Origin: Shewanella sp. GD04112
GTDB lineage: Bacteria > Pseudomonadota > Gammaproteobacteria > Enterobacterales > Shewanellaceae
Assembly: GCF_029835735.1 (NCBI RefSeq)
Contig: NZ_JAOEAL010000001.1
Location: forward strand, 3,534,001 to 3,598,000
Reading direction: 5' to 3'
Length of the DNA stretch: 64,000 nucleotides
Below, one piece after another: positions 6,865-15,166 of this stretch (position 1 is the first letter of the stretch; each line of letters opens with the position of its first letter). Position numbers and translations under genes: made by a program. The notes under the pieces were generated by a model. The model searched no databases and was not told the origin of the DNA. It worked only from the letters and a program-made list of their open reading frames with translations.

Positions 6865-8529
6865 CTAGGCCACGTTCAGCATGGTCTTCAGATCGGCTTC
6901 AACTGTGGTGGTGTTACGCAGACCAAATTTTTCTTCCAAAATTTTGGCAAGATTGGCTGTTAAAAACGCCGGCGGCGTTGGGCCAGTACGGATGTTTTTC
7001 ACCCCGAGTGACAACAGTGTCAGCAGCACGACAATGGCTTTTTGCTCAAACCATGAAAGCACGAGATTCAATGGTAATTCATTGATATCGCATTCAAAGA
7101 TTTGTGATAGCGCGATAGCCAACTGGATAGCCGAATAAGCATCGTTACATTGGCCAATATCGAGTAAGCGCGGAATACCGTTGATATCACCAAATTCCAA
7201 CTTGTTGAATTTGTACTTACCACAACCTAAGGTCAGGATAACGGAATCCTTTGGCGCCGATTTCGCTAAATCGGTGAAATAACTCCGCTCCGACTTATCA
7301 CCATCACAGCCACCGACTAAGAAGAAGTGTTTGATAGAACCGTTTTTCACGTTTTCCACCACAGTCGGCGCTGCGGCCATTAAAGCATTACGGGCAAAAC
7401 CAATGGTGATATTGTGTGGAATTTCATCGTATTGGAAGCCATCGAGTGCGAGCGCCTTGTCGACCACAACTGAAAAATCATCCCCAATTACATGGGTCAC
7501 ACCAGGCCAACCCACGATACTGCGGGTAAAGATACGGTCGCTGTATTGGCCCACATTCGGGTCGATAATACAGTTTGAAGTCATCACTACGGCGCCGGGG
7601 AAATTAGCGAATTCTTTTTGCTGGTTCTGCCAGGCACTGCCGTAGTTACCCACTAAATGGGCATATTTTTTAAAGGCGGGATACGCCAGCGCAGGTAGCA
7701 TTTCGCCATGGGTATAAACATTAATGCCTTTGCCCGCCGTTTGCTCGAGGATAAGCTCTAAATCCTTCATATCATGGCCAGAAACCAGAATCGCTTTGCC
7801 TTTAACGGGTTTAGTGTTGACGACAGTCGGTTCAGGATGACCAAAGGCTTCGGTCTCGCCCGCATCGAGCATGGCCATGATACGGTAGTTCAGTTGACCA
7901 ATATCCATGGCCGTGGTGAACAGTTTGTCAGCATCGACACTCGGCTCACCGAGAAACGCCATAATCTCATGGAATCGACCAGCAATCTCAGCATCAGTTT
8001 TACCTAAAACACGGGCGTGTTCCATGTAAGCCGCTGCCCCTTTAAGGCCATATAAGCACAGTAGTCTCAGCCCAAGGATATCTTCGTGGATCTCATTTTT
8101 ATCTTTATTGAGTAAGGCGACTGGTGCTTGAGACAACATTTCAGGCTTGCTGGTACCCAGTACAAATTGCGCCACAGGAGGGAGCGATTCAGCCCGTTTA
8201 CCCGCAATTTCACACGCCGCTTCATAGGCATTCTTTAAACTTTCACGGTACTCAGCTGCCTGCTTGGCATAGGCGATGATGCGTTCATCATCGAAGTTGA
8301 CGTTGGTTAAGGTCGAGAAAAAAGCTTTAGGAACAAAAGTATCCACCTCAGGGTTAATGACGCCCAGTTCACGCGCCTTAGTCGCATACACTGAAACACC
8401 TTGCAGCATATAGATTAACAAGTCTTGCAGATCCGAGGTCGCGGCCAATTTGCCGCACATGCCTTGGGCATAGCTACAACCATTGCCAGCTGGGGTACGA
8501 ATAGTTTGCTCACACTGAATACAAAACAT
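6865..8529 (-). CDS. hcp: Hybrid cluster protein (hydroxylamine reductase / NO reductase)
   Basis: Cytosolic iron-sulfur protein that reduces hydroxylamine in vitro and acts on nitric oxide in vivo in E. coli; its hybrid Fe-S-O cluster gives the name. The N-terminus has C-x2-C-x11-C-x6-C (Cys 3, 6, 18 and 25), the spacing of the enteric type that binds a 2Fe-2S cluster. Distal cluster ligands occur in the expected places (GHDMKDL, MTSNCIIDP, LVGGCDGD, LTLGCGKYKFNK, DIGQCNDAYSA). At 554 residues it is close to E. coli Hcp (550). The start at 8529 has AGGAG about 7 bases upstream. It heads the hcp-hcr operon. Known partners and regulation come from E. coli; operator assignment here is uncertain. 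Confidence 0.97.
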   Translation of the reverse strand: MFCIQCEQTIRTPAGNGCSYAQGMCGKLAATSDLQDLLIYMLQGVSVYATKARELGVINPEVDTFVPKAFFSTLTNVNFDDERIIAYAKQAAEYRESLKNAYEAACEIAGKRAESLPPVAQFVLGTSKPEMLSQAPVALLNKDKNEIHEDILGLRLLCLYGLKGAAAYMEHARVLGKTDAEIAGRFHEIMAFLGEPSVDADKLFTTAMDIGQLNYRIMAMLDAGETEAFGHPEPTVVNTKPVKGKAILVSGHDMKDLELILEQTAGKGINVYTHGEMLPALAYPAFKKYAHLVGNYGSAWQNQQKEFANFPGAVVMTSNCIIDPNVGQYSDRIFTRSIVGWPGVTHVIGDDFSVVVDKALALDGFQYDEIPHNITIGFARNALMAAAPTVVENVKNGSIKHFFLVGGCDGDKSERSYFTDLAKSAPKDSVILTLGCGKYKFNKLEFGDINGIPRLLDIGQCNDAYSAIQLAIALSQIFECDINELPLNLVLSWFEQKAIVVLLTLLSLGVKNIRTGPTPPAFLTANLAKILEEKFGLRNTTTVEADLKTMLNVA

Positions 8530-8551
8530 GGATAGACTCCTAATTTAAATT

Positions 8552-8570
8552 CATGCTTTATTTTTGCATG
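8552..8570 (-). promoter_or_regulatory. Small palindrome upstream of hcp
   Basis: CATGC and GCATG half sites separated by 9 AT-rich bases, 23-41 bases upstream of the hcp start. The arrangement faintly resembles NsrR-type half sites (ATGCATTT), but similarity is weak. Listed as a candidate operator only. Confidence 0.25.
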
Positions 8571-8695
8571 TTTAAAATAAGTCTACCGAAACCGTAAATA
8601 AGCGATAGCCTTTTCTTGGCTCGAATGTGAAATCTTAGAGAGAGATCACCTTCAGTAATTGCTAATTAACACAATAACGCCCACCTGAAAAACCT

Positions 8696-8720
8696 AAAAA
8701 AATACCCATCAAAGATGGGC
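8696..8720 (-). terminator. Terminator of the aroF-tyrA operon
   Basis: Read on the minus strand: GCCCATC, TTT loop, GATGGGT, then a run of T. It lies 26 bases beyond the tyrA stop. Confidence 0.85.
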
Positions 8721-8745
8721 ATTTTTATGGCTAACTCATTCATTA

Positions 8746-9885
8746 TCAGTTTGTTTTCATATCACTGACCGATTGCAGCATCATGCGGCTTTCACGCTGA
8801 AACTGAGGTGCAAAATCACCAAACCATTTTGCCACCGTTTGGAACTGGCTGATAAACGCGTCCCTATCGCCCCGCTTTAACAGTTCTAATGCTTCGCGAT
8901 AGTTATCCAAATAATCGCCAATCGCATGCTGGCTATCCTGCTGGGCAAAAATAATATCGGCATAGAGTTCTGGGCTTTGGGCAAACAAACGCCCGACCAT
9001 GGCGAGCTCTAAGCGATAGATAGGTGAGCTAAATTGCAGCAGGGTTTCTATATCCGCCTCTTCTTTGCAAAGATTCAAGCCATACACAAAGGTCGAGAAG
9101 TGGCGCATCGCCTGTACCAACTGCATCGCATTATCGTGACGCTCTGGCTCAGCTTCGACAATCCGCGCGCCCCAAATCCCAATTTGTTCGAGCAGCCATT
9201 GGTATTTATCGGCTTCGCGGCCATGGCACACCACCACCACCTGCTTAGCCAAACTGCCGACATCCGGGCCAAACATGGGATGAAAGCCGACAACAGGCCC
9301 CTTATGAGCGGCCAACATGGCATTCATGGGTTCAGTCTTGATCGAGGTTAAGTCGGCTAAGATACATTCCTGCGGTAATTGGGTCAGTTTCTCACGGATA
9401 ATGTCGCAGGTGATGGCGATAGGCACAGTCACCAATACCAATCCGGCGTCGGCAAATAAGGTTTCAGCTTGCTGCCAGTCGTCTTTATCCAGCACTTTGA
9501 CCTGGTAACCCGAGAGCGACAGCATTTGTTGAAACAATCCACCAAGCTGGCCCTTACCACCAACAATCACGACCGAACCGAGATCGTTTTTCACTTGCTT
9601 AAAGCCAACATCCTTCTCATTGAGGTAGGACTCACGCATCAAACGGCGCAAAATATCTTCAATCAGTTGCGGCGCAATGCCCATGGTTTTGGCTTCTTCG
9701 CGGCGTTTTGCCAACATTGCCGCTTCACGTTGCGGCGCATAAATCGGCAGGCCTGCGGCGTGTTTAACCGTGCCCACCTGCGCGACTAAATCTAAGCGTT
9801 TACGCAGTAAATGCAGCAATTGCTGGTCGACACCATCGATGAGTCCGCGAAGGTGTTCTAATTCAGTTGTGGTTTTTTCGTTCAT
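8746..9885 (-). CDS. tyrA: Bifunctional chorismate mutase / prephenate dehydrogenase (T-protein)
   Basis: Tyrosine branch enzyme: chorismate to prephenate, then NAD-dependent oxidative decarboxylation to 4-hydroxyphenylpyruvate. An AroQ-type chorismate mutase domain occupies about residues 1-90 (LRGLIDGVDQQLLHLLRKR). It is followed by a Rossmann nucleotide-binding site (VVIVGGKGQLGGLF) and the dehydrogenase domain with GFHPMFGPDV and an ERHD catalytic region (EPERHDNAMQ). Its 379 residues compare with 373 for E. coli TyrA. It lies 62 bases downstream of aroF on the same strand with a small ACACCT/AGGTGT hairpin between (9902-9919), which supports an aroF-tyrA operon as in E. coli. A rho-independent terminator follows. 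Confidence 0.97.
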   Translation of the reverse strand: MNEKTTTELEHLRGLIDGVDQQLLHLLRKRLDLVAQVGTVKHAAGLPIYAPQREAAMLAKRREEAKTMGIAPQLIEDILRRLMRESYLNEKDVGFKQVKNDLGSVVIVGGKGQLGGLFQQMLSLSGYQVKVLDKDDWQQAETLFADAGLVLVTVPIAITCDIIREKLTQLPQECILADLTSIKTEPMNAMLAAHKGPVVGFHPMFGPDVGSLAKQVVVVCHGREADKYQWLLEQIGIWGARIVEAEPERHDNAMQLVQAMRHFSTFVYGLNLCKEEADIETLLQFSSPIYRLELAMVGRLFAQSPELYADIIFAQQDSQHAIGDYLDNYREALELLKRGDRDAFISQFQTVAKWFGDFAPQFQRESRMMLQSVSDMKTN

Positions 9886-9947
9886 CTTATCAGTCCACTA
9901 CACACCTAAAGTCAGGTGTTTAAACATTCGGCTCTTAAGATTAACTC

Positions 9948-11039
9948 TTAAGCATTGGCCACTTTGAGCATATCGAAACGGGTTGCTAATACCGAAGATA
10001 ACTTCGATGCGCCCGCACGTAAAACGCTTTCGGTTTTTTCCCAATTAATACAGGAGTCTGTCACAGAAACCCCATAGGCCAGTTCGCTCAATGGTTTATC
10101 ACAACTTTGATTACCTTCATTTAAATGGCTTTCTAACATCACGCCAATGATGGACTTATTGCCGTTGTAGATTTGGTTAAATACATCTTCACACACCGGA
10201 ATTTGCCTGGTGTAATCCTTAGAGGAATTACCGTGGCTGCAATCGATGATAAGGCGCGCATTGAGTTTGGCCTTATGTAACTGCGCCTCACATTCGGCGA
10301 CGCTCTGAGCATCGTAGTTTGGCGTTGCGCCACCGCGGAGGATCACATGCCCATCTGGGTTACCCGCAGTTTGCAATAACGCGACTTGGCCCTGTTGGTT
10401 AATCCCCATAAATCTGTGGCTACTAGCCGCCGATTTCAGCGCGTTAATGGCTACATCGAGCTTTCCGTCTGTACCATTTTTAAAACCGACGGGCATAGAT
10501 AAACCCGACGCCATTTCCCTGTGGGTTTGCGACTCAGTCGTGCGGGCACCAATGGCTGACCAAGTCACTAATTCTGAGATGTACTGCGGGCTGATAGGGT
10601 CGAGCGCTTCGGTTGCCACAGGCAGTTCGAGTTCGGCCAACCAAATCATCAGCTCACGGGCCATCTTCAAGCCCTTCTCGACATCGAAGGATTCATCCAT
10701 ATCAGGATCGTTAATCATCCCCTTCCAACCCACTGTGGTACGTGGCTTCTCAAAGTAGACTCGCATCAAGATGTAAAACTCATCGCTGAGTTCATCGTGG
10801 AGTTGTTTAAGCTTTAAGGCGTATTCCTTGGCGGCATCGATATCATGGATAGAGCAAGGTCCGGTGACAATAAGCACGCGGTTATCACGCTTATGGACAA
10901 TATCCGCCACGGTTTTGCGTGCATTGAGGATATAACGATACGCGTGCTCAGAGAGTGGCAGAGTCGCTTTTAGCTCCTGCGGTGTAATAAGAACTTTCTC
11001 TGAACTGATGTGTACGTTATTGATCGTATCCTGTTGCAT
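9948..11039 (-). CDS. aroF: 3-deoxy-7-phosphoheptulonate (DAHP) synthase, type I-alpha, Tyr-sensitive type
   Basis: First enzyme of the shikimate pathway: PEP plus erythrose 4-phosphate to DAHP. Active-site motifs are intact: GPCSIHD (metal Cys), MRVYFEKPRTTVGWKG (PEP-binding Lys/Arg), ATEALDP, IGARTTESQTHRE, GFKNGTDG, and IIDCSHGNSSK (metal His). Because these are present, this is the functional enzyme, in contrast to the degenerate domain on PheA. Operon linkage with tyrA argues for the tyrosine-sensitive isozyme; feedback specificity was not tested. I chose the ATG at 11039 (363 residues); a GTG at 11048 adds three residues. A promoter with an embedded palindrome lies about 100 bases upstream. 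Confidence 0.95.
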   Translation of the reverse strand: MQQDTINNVHISSEKVLITPQELKATLPLSEHAYRYILNARKTVADIVHKRDNRVLIVTGPCSIHDIDAAKEYALKLKQLHDELSDEFYILMRVYFEKPRTTVGWKGMINDPDMDESFDVEKGLKMARELMIWLAELELPVATEALDPISPQYISELVTWSAIGARTTESQTHREMASGLSMPVGFKNGTDGKLDVAINALKSAASSHRFMGINQQGQVALLQTAGNPDGHVILRGGATPNYDAQSVAECEAQLHKAKLNARLIIDCSHGNSSKDYTRQIPVCEDVFNQIYNGNKSIIGVMLESHLNEGNQSCDKPLSELAYGVSVTDSCINWEKTESVLRAGASKLSSVLATRFDMLKVANA

Positions 11040-11137
11040 GCTTACCACCGAAAACTGAAGTCATATCCCCATTTGCTCAGGAGTCTGGATCTCAAACCGC
11101 TGCGGGGAAGAATAAATAGCCGAGGCCACCACGTAAC

Positions 11138-11171
11138 ATTGTAATGATACACCATTACAATGAGCGACCAA
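11138..11171 (-). promoter_or_regulatory. aroF-tyrA promoter with 24-base palindromic operator
   Basis: On the minus strand, TTGGTC (11166-11171), 16 bases, TATCAT (11144-11149). A perfect palindrome covers the spacer and the -10 element: ATTGTAATG, 6 bases, CATTACAAT (11138-11161). The position suits a repressor. The TGTAA/TTACA halves recall the TyrR box, but the spacing (20 bases overall) differs from the TyrR consensus of 18. Confidence 0.6.
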
Positions 11172-11271
11172 TATGCCTATTAATTGGCAGAAGATCAAGG
11201 AAGAATTTAATAAAATCGGCACTTAACCCGAAACGCACTCGAAATGGCTAAAAAGACAAACTGCAGGCAAC

Positions 11272-11296
11272 AAAAAACCGCCACGAGGGCGGTTTT
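11272..11296 (-). terminator. Terminator of the rpsP-rimM-trmD-rplS operon
   Basis: Minus strand AAAACCGCC, 5-base loop, GGCGGTTTT and further T residues, about 40 bases after the rplS stop. Confidence 0.9.
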
Positions 11297-11336
11297 CTGT
11301 GCGAACACTACGTCTTGTTTTCTGTAGCGGGTACTA

Positions 11337-11690
11337 TTACTTAGTAGCCAGCTTTTCACGGATACGTGCAGATTTACCTGAACGATCACGTAAGTAGTAC
11401 AGTTTGGCGCGACGAACGCGGCCACGACGCTTAACTTCAATGCTAGCGATCAGAGGGCTGTGCGTTTGGAATGCACGCTCAACACCTTCGCCATTAGAGA
11501 TTTTACGTACTGTGAATGCAGAGTGCAGACCACGGTTACGTTTAGCAATTACAACGCCTTCGAAAGCCTGTAAACGCTCTTTATCACCTTCTTTAACACG
11601 AACCTGAACTACTACTGTATCACCAGCACCAAACGCAGGTACGTCTTGTTTCATTTGCTCATCGTTGAGCATTTTAATGATGTTGTTCAT
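11337..11690 (-). CDS. rplS: 50S ribosomal protein L19
   Basis: Large-subunit protein located at the 30S-50S interface. All 117 residues match the family from [14 protein letters not shown] to the basic C-terminus, including [25 protein letters not shown] and [12 protein letters not shown]. It is the last gene of rpsP-rimM-trmD-rplS, the conserved gammaproteobacterial order, 34 bases after trmD, and ends before a strong terminator. Confidence 0.98.
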
Positions 11691-11724
11691 AACTTACTCC
11701 GTTCTAGAATTAACTGAGCTACGA

Positions 11725-12471
11725 CTAAGCATTCTTGTCCATTGCTTCAACGAACTGCGCTAAAAGAGTCGATTGTTCGTCAGTCAGAGCTAGATTTTCA
11801 AATAATTCTGGCCGTCTTAGAAAAGTCCTACCAAGGCTTTGCTGCAAACGCCAGAGTCTAATTTGTTCGTGGTTGCCACTTAGCAGTACTGCGGGTACAT
11901 CGAGTCCATCCAGACTTTCAGGGCGCGTGTAATGAGGACAGTCCAGTAAACCGTCGGAGAAAGAATCTTGCTCCGCCGAAGCTTGTTTTCCTAGCACGCC
12001 AGGAACCAATCTCGATACTGCATCTATCAAGGTCATTGCGGGTAATTCACCGCCCGAAAGCACGTAATCCCCAACCGACCATTCTTCATCCACTTCCGTT
12101 TGAATGATGCGTTCATCAATACCTTCGTATCGACCACACACCAGAATCAACCGGGATGATTCAGCCAACTCAGTAACGCCTTGCTGATCCAGCTTGCGTC
12201 CTTGAGGTGACAAGTAAATCACCTTTGCCTCTTCGCCTGCCGCCGCTTTCGCAGCATGGATGGCATCGCGTAAGGGTTGCACCATCATCAACATTCCGGG
12301 ACCACCGCCGTAAGGCCTGTCATCTACCGTACTGTGTCTATCATGGGTGAAATCGCGAGGATTCCACGTGTGCAACTCAAGCAGACCGTTCTTCACGGCA
12401 CGACCCGTAACCCCAAAGTCTGTTACGGCACGAAACATTTCTGGGAACAGGGTAATTACCCCTAACCACAT
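11725..12471 (-). CDS. trmD: tRNA (guanine-37-N1)-methyltransferase
   Basis: SPOUT-class methyltransferase that modifies G37 of tRNAs with a G at position 36 and prevents +1 frameshifting. It has the N-terminal WLGVITLFPEMF, the conserved DDRPYGGGPGM, the knot that binds AdoMet (VCGRYEGIDERI, YVLSGGELPAM) and the C-terminal helical domain. The 248 residues are near normal (E. coli 255). Third gene of the rpsP operon, 15 bases after rimM and 34 before rplS. Confidence 0.98.
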   Translation of the reverse strand: MWLGVITLFPEMFRAVTDFGVTGRAVKNGLLELHTWNPRDFTHDRHSTVDDRPYGGGPGMLMMVQPLRDAIHAAKAAAGEEAKVIYLSPQGRKLDQQGVTELAESSRLILVCGRYEGIDERIIQTEVDEEWSVGDYVLSGGELPAMTLIDAVSRLVPGVLGKQASAEQDSFSDGLLDCPHYTRPESLDGLDVPAVLLSGNHEQIRLWRLQQSLGRTFLRRPELFENLALTDEQSTLLAQFVEAMDKNA

Positions 12472-12486
12472 ATGTTGTACCTCGAC

Positions 12487-13020
12487 TTAAAAGTCAGGAT
12501 CCCAATCCACTAAAATCTGTTTACCTTGGACATCCACCTTTAAGATGAATTGCCCTGGGACAAAGGGAAGCATACGTTCCACTTTGCCGAAGCTATCTTT
12601 CGCGTTGGCTTTCACTAAGAGCACATCGTTCGAACCGGTTTCCACGATTTGATCGACAACACCCATGTTATAGCCATTGGTATTAATCACTTCACAACCG
12701 ATGAGGTCACGCCAATAGAACTCGTCTTCTGGCAAATCGTTCATCTGCTCTGGCAGGATCCCAATTTCGCAATTGGTGAGCATTTGTGCTCGCTCCCGCG
12801 TGGTGACACCTTCAAGCTCGGCGACAACCGCCTTACCTTGGTAACGCCACTGAATGACTTTTACTTCGCGCCATTCACCATTTTCTTTAATAAGCCAAGG
12901 TGAATAGTCAAAGATACCTTCAACAGAATCGGTATAGGCGGTGATTTTCAGCCAACCTTTAATGCCATGACAGGAGCCTAATTTCCCCAGTACGACTGGC
13001 TGTTGGTTACTGCTCATCAA
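12487..13020 (-). CDS. rimM: 16S rRNA processing / 30S maturation factor RimM
   Basis: Assists assembly of the 30S head and binds S19. The N-terminal RimM beta-barrel (VVLGKLGSCHGIKGWLKITAYTD is split across its first 40 residues) is followed by the PRC-barrel domain, with EFYWRDLIGCEV at the junction and VLLVKANAKD near the end; LPFVPGQFILKVD and DWDPDF close the protein. The 177 residues are typical. It lies 17 bases after rpsP. The start is taken at 13020 (MMSSNQQP); the second ATG is equally possible. Confidence 0.96.
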   Translation of the reverse strand: MMSSNQQPVVLGKLGSCHGIKGWLKITAYTDSVEGIFDYSPWLIKENGEWREVKVIQWRYQGKAVVAELEGVTTRERAQMLTNCEIGILPEQMNDLPEDEFYWRDLIGCEVINTNGYNMGVVDQIVETGSNDVLLVKANAKDSFGKVERMLPFVPGQFILKVDVQGKQILVDWDPDF

Positions 13021-13037
13021 TCTATACCTTAACGCTA

Positions 13038-13286
13038 TTAAGCAGCTGCTTTAGCGTCTTTGATCAATTTTGCTACGCGATCAGTTGTCGCAGCGCCGTT
13101 CGCAACCCAGTGCTCAACGCGAGCTAGGTCTAAACGTAAAGTTTCTTCTTGGCCACGAGCCAATGGGTTGAAGAAACCAACACGCTCAATGAAACGACCG
13201 TCACGAGCGTTACGGCTGTCAGCAACAACGATGTTGTAAAATGGACGCTTTTTAGCGCCACCACGAGCTAAACGAATGGTAACCAT
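13038..13286 (-). CDS. rpsP: 30S ribosomal protein S16
   Basis: Small-subunit assembly protein of 82 residues. The whole sequence is diagnostic: MVTIRLARGGAKKRPFYNIV, ADSRNARDGRFIERVGFFNP, and a C-terminal helix rich in Ala and Lys. First gene of the operon with rimM, trmD and rplS. Its leader contains a hairpin plus U-tract just after the likely promoter. Confidence 0.98.
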   Translation of the reverse strand: MVTIRLARGGAKKRPFYNIVVADSRNARDGRFIERVGFFNPLARGQEETLRLDLARVEHWVANGAATTDRVAKLIKDAKAAA

Positions 13287-13320
13287 GCGTTTTCAATCCT
13301 CTAATGATTTGCTTGAAGCA

Positions 13321-13403
13321 AAAATAAAAACTGGAACCCCGTGTTCGCGAAGAGTCCCAGATAGAAAGCCGGAAGATTTTACCTGACTTTTCAACGAATG
13401 CAA
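13321..13403 (-). promoter_or_regulatory. rpsP promoter and attenuator-like leader hairpin
   Basis: On the minus strand, TTGCAT (13398-13403), 16 bases, TAAAAT (13376-13381) make a plausible promoter. Transcription would begin near 13369. The RNA would immediately form CTGGGAC (13354-13360) with GTTCCAG (13331-13337), one G-U pair, with an internal TTCGCGAA palindrome, followed by TTTTTATTTTT. This looks like an intrinsic terminator inside the leader, 35 bases ahead of the rpsP start. It may instead be the terminator of ffh with a separate promoter. Confidence 0.6.
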
Positions 13404-13504
13404 CCAAATCTGGCGATTATTAAACCTGCCTTAGGATTGCCCGCCTCATTTCAAATAGAATCAACCAACTGATAAAACATCAACTTTGATGAAAATCGCT
13501 GGAA

Positions 13505-14878
13505 TTAACGGCCAGGAAATTTCATGCCGCCTGGCATCATGCCACGCATTCCGCGCATCATCTTTTGGATGCCGCCCTTGGCCGACATCTTTTTCATCAT
13601 CTTTTGCATTTGGGTAAACTGTTTCAATAAACGGTTCACGTCTTGAATTTGCGTACCAGAACCCGCAGCGATACGGCGCTTACGTGAGCCCTTGATTAAA
13701 TCGGGGTTTTTGCGCTCTTTGGCCGTCATTGAGTTAATGATGGCTTCCATTTGACGGGTCATTTTACCGTCTTGGATTTGCGCTAGGGCATCCGGGGGCA
13801 GTTGACCCACACCGGGCAGCTTTTCAATCATGCTCATCATGCCGCCCATGTTTTTCATCTGCTGTAGCTGCTCGCGGAAATCTTCGAGATCAAAACTTCC
13901 GCCCTGCTTCACTTTGGAAGCCAGCTTCATCGCCTTGTCTTTATCGACACCGCGCTCAACTTCTTCGATAAGCGACAATACGTCGCCCATGCCGAGAATA
14001 CGTGAGGCGATACGGTCGGGATGGAAAGGCTCTAGGGCATCGGTCTTCTCGCCAACACCGAGGAATTTAATCGGCTTGCCGGTAATGTGGCGAATTGATA
14101 ATGCCGCACCGCCGCGCGCATCACCGTCAACCTTAGTTAAAATCACACCAGTGAGCGGCAGCGCTTCGTTAAAGGCTTTGGCCGTGTTTGCTGCGTCTTG
14201 ACCCGTCATGGCATCGACCACGAACAGTGTCTCAATCGGTTTAACCGCCGCGTGTAGCGCCTTGATTTCATCCATCATGGCTTCATCGACGTGCAGACGA
14301 CCCGCGGTGTCGAGGATCACCACATCGATAAATTTAAGCTTAGCGTGGGCAATAGCGGCCTTGGCGATATCGATTGGCTTTTGGCTCACGTCCGATGGGA
14401 AGAACTCCACATCGACTTCGGTCGCTAAGGTTTCTAGCTGTTTAATCGCCGCAGGACGGTAAACGTCGGCACTGACGACCAGAACCGATTTCTTATGGCG
14501 CGTACGCAACAGCTTACCTAATTTGGCAACGCTGGTCGTTTTACCCGCACCTTGAAGACCCGCCATCATCACCACGGCTGGCGGCTGAGTGGCTAAATCC
14601 AGAGCTTGGTTTGCCTCGCCCATGGATTTTTCAAGTTCACTTTGAACAATCTTAATAAAGGCTTGACCAGGACTTAAGCTCTTCGCCACTTCCTGACCAA
14701 CGGCACGTTCTTTTACATTGTTAACGAATTCACGCACCACAGGCAGGGCAACATCGGCCTCCAGCAGCGCCATACGCACTTCGCGCAGGGTTTCCTTAAC
14801 GTTTTCTTCGGTTAAGCGACCACGGCCACTGATATTTTTCAGCGTGCGTGACAGTCTGTCGGTTAGATTCTCAAACAT
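13505..14878 (-). CDS. ffh: Signal recognition particle protein Ffh (SRP54)
   Basis: GTPase that binds signal sequences and 4.5S RNA and delivers ribosomes to FtsY at the membrane. Numbering from 14878, the N domain (about 1-85) precedes the G domain with GLQGAGKTT (P-loop), DVYRPAA, DTAGRLH and TKVDGDARGG. The C-terminal M domain is rich in Met, with GSGTQIQDVNRLLKQF and a MMRGMRGMMPGG tail. The 457 residues match E. coli (453). It is transcribed away from ypjD; the shared 288-base gap (14879-15166) should hold both promoters. Confidence 0.98.
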   Translation of the reverse strand: MFENLTDRLSRTLKNISGRGRLTEENVKETLREVRMALLEADVALPVVREFVNNVKERAVGQEVAKSLSPGQAFIKIVQSELEKSMGEANQALDLATQPPAVVMMAGLQGAGKTTSVAKLGKLLRTRHKKSVLVVSADVYRPAAIKQLETLATEVDVEFFPSDVSQKPIDIAKAAIAHAKLKFIDVVILDTAGRLHVDEAMMDEIKALHAAVKPIETLFVVDAMTGQDAANTAKAFNEALPLTGVILTKVDGDARGGAALSIRHITGKPIKFLGVGEKTDALEPFHPDRIASRILGMGDVLSLIEEVERGVDKDKAMKLASKVKQGGSFDLEDFREQLQQMKNMGGMMSMIEKLPGVGQLPPDALAQIQDGKMTRQMEAIINSMTAKERKNPDLIKGSRKRRIAAGSGTQIQDVNRLLKQFTQMQKMMKKMSAKGGIQKMMRGMRGMMPGGMKFPGR

Positions 14879-15166
14879 CGTCCTGCTCTATACCTTTAGG
14901 ATCTCGATTAATGGGCTGTATTATAACGATGCGGGCGCATTATGCTACTGCTATGCCCTACTTGCGTTAACTTCGGCAACTAACCTGCTTTAGGTCATAT
15001 TTTGCGATTCGCCTACGACTATTTACGTCTAACAATAAGAATCTGCTAAATTTTGCAACTTATGTCACTGCCCATTTGCCGACGGCTCATGTTATTCTAG
15101 GCAAAATATTGATCTGTATGCCCCGTTTTCAAGGCACCATTAACAACACGAATAGGTTAATTACCC

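Noticed and set aside
11138..11161. TyrR box reading of the aroF palindrome
   Set aside because: Half sites are spaced two bases wider than the TyrR consensus, so the exact protein is left open.
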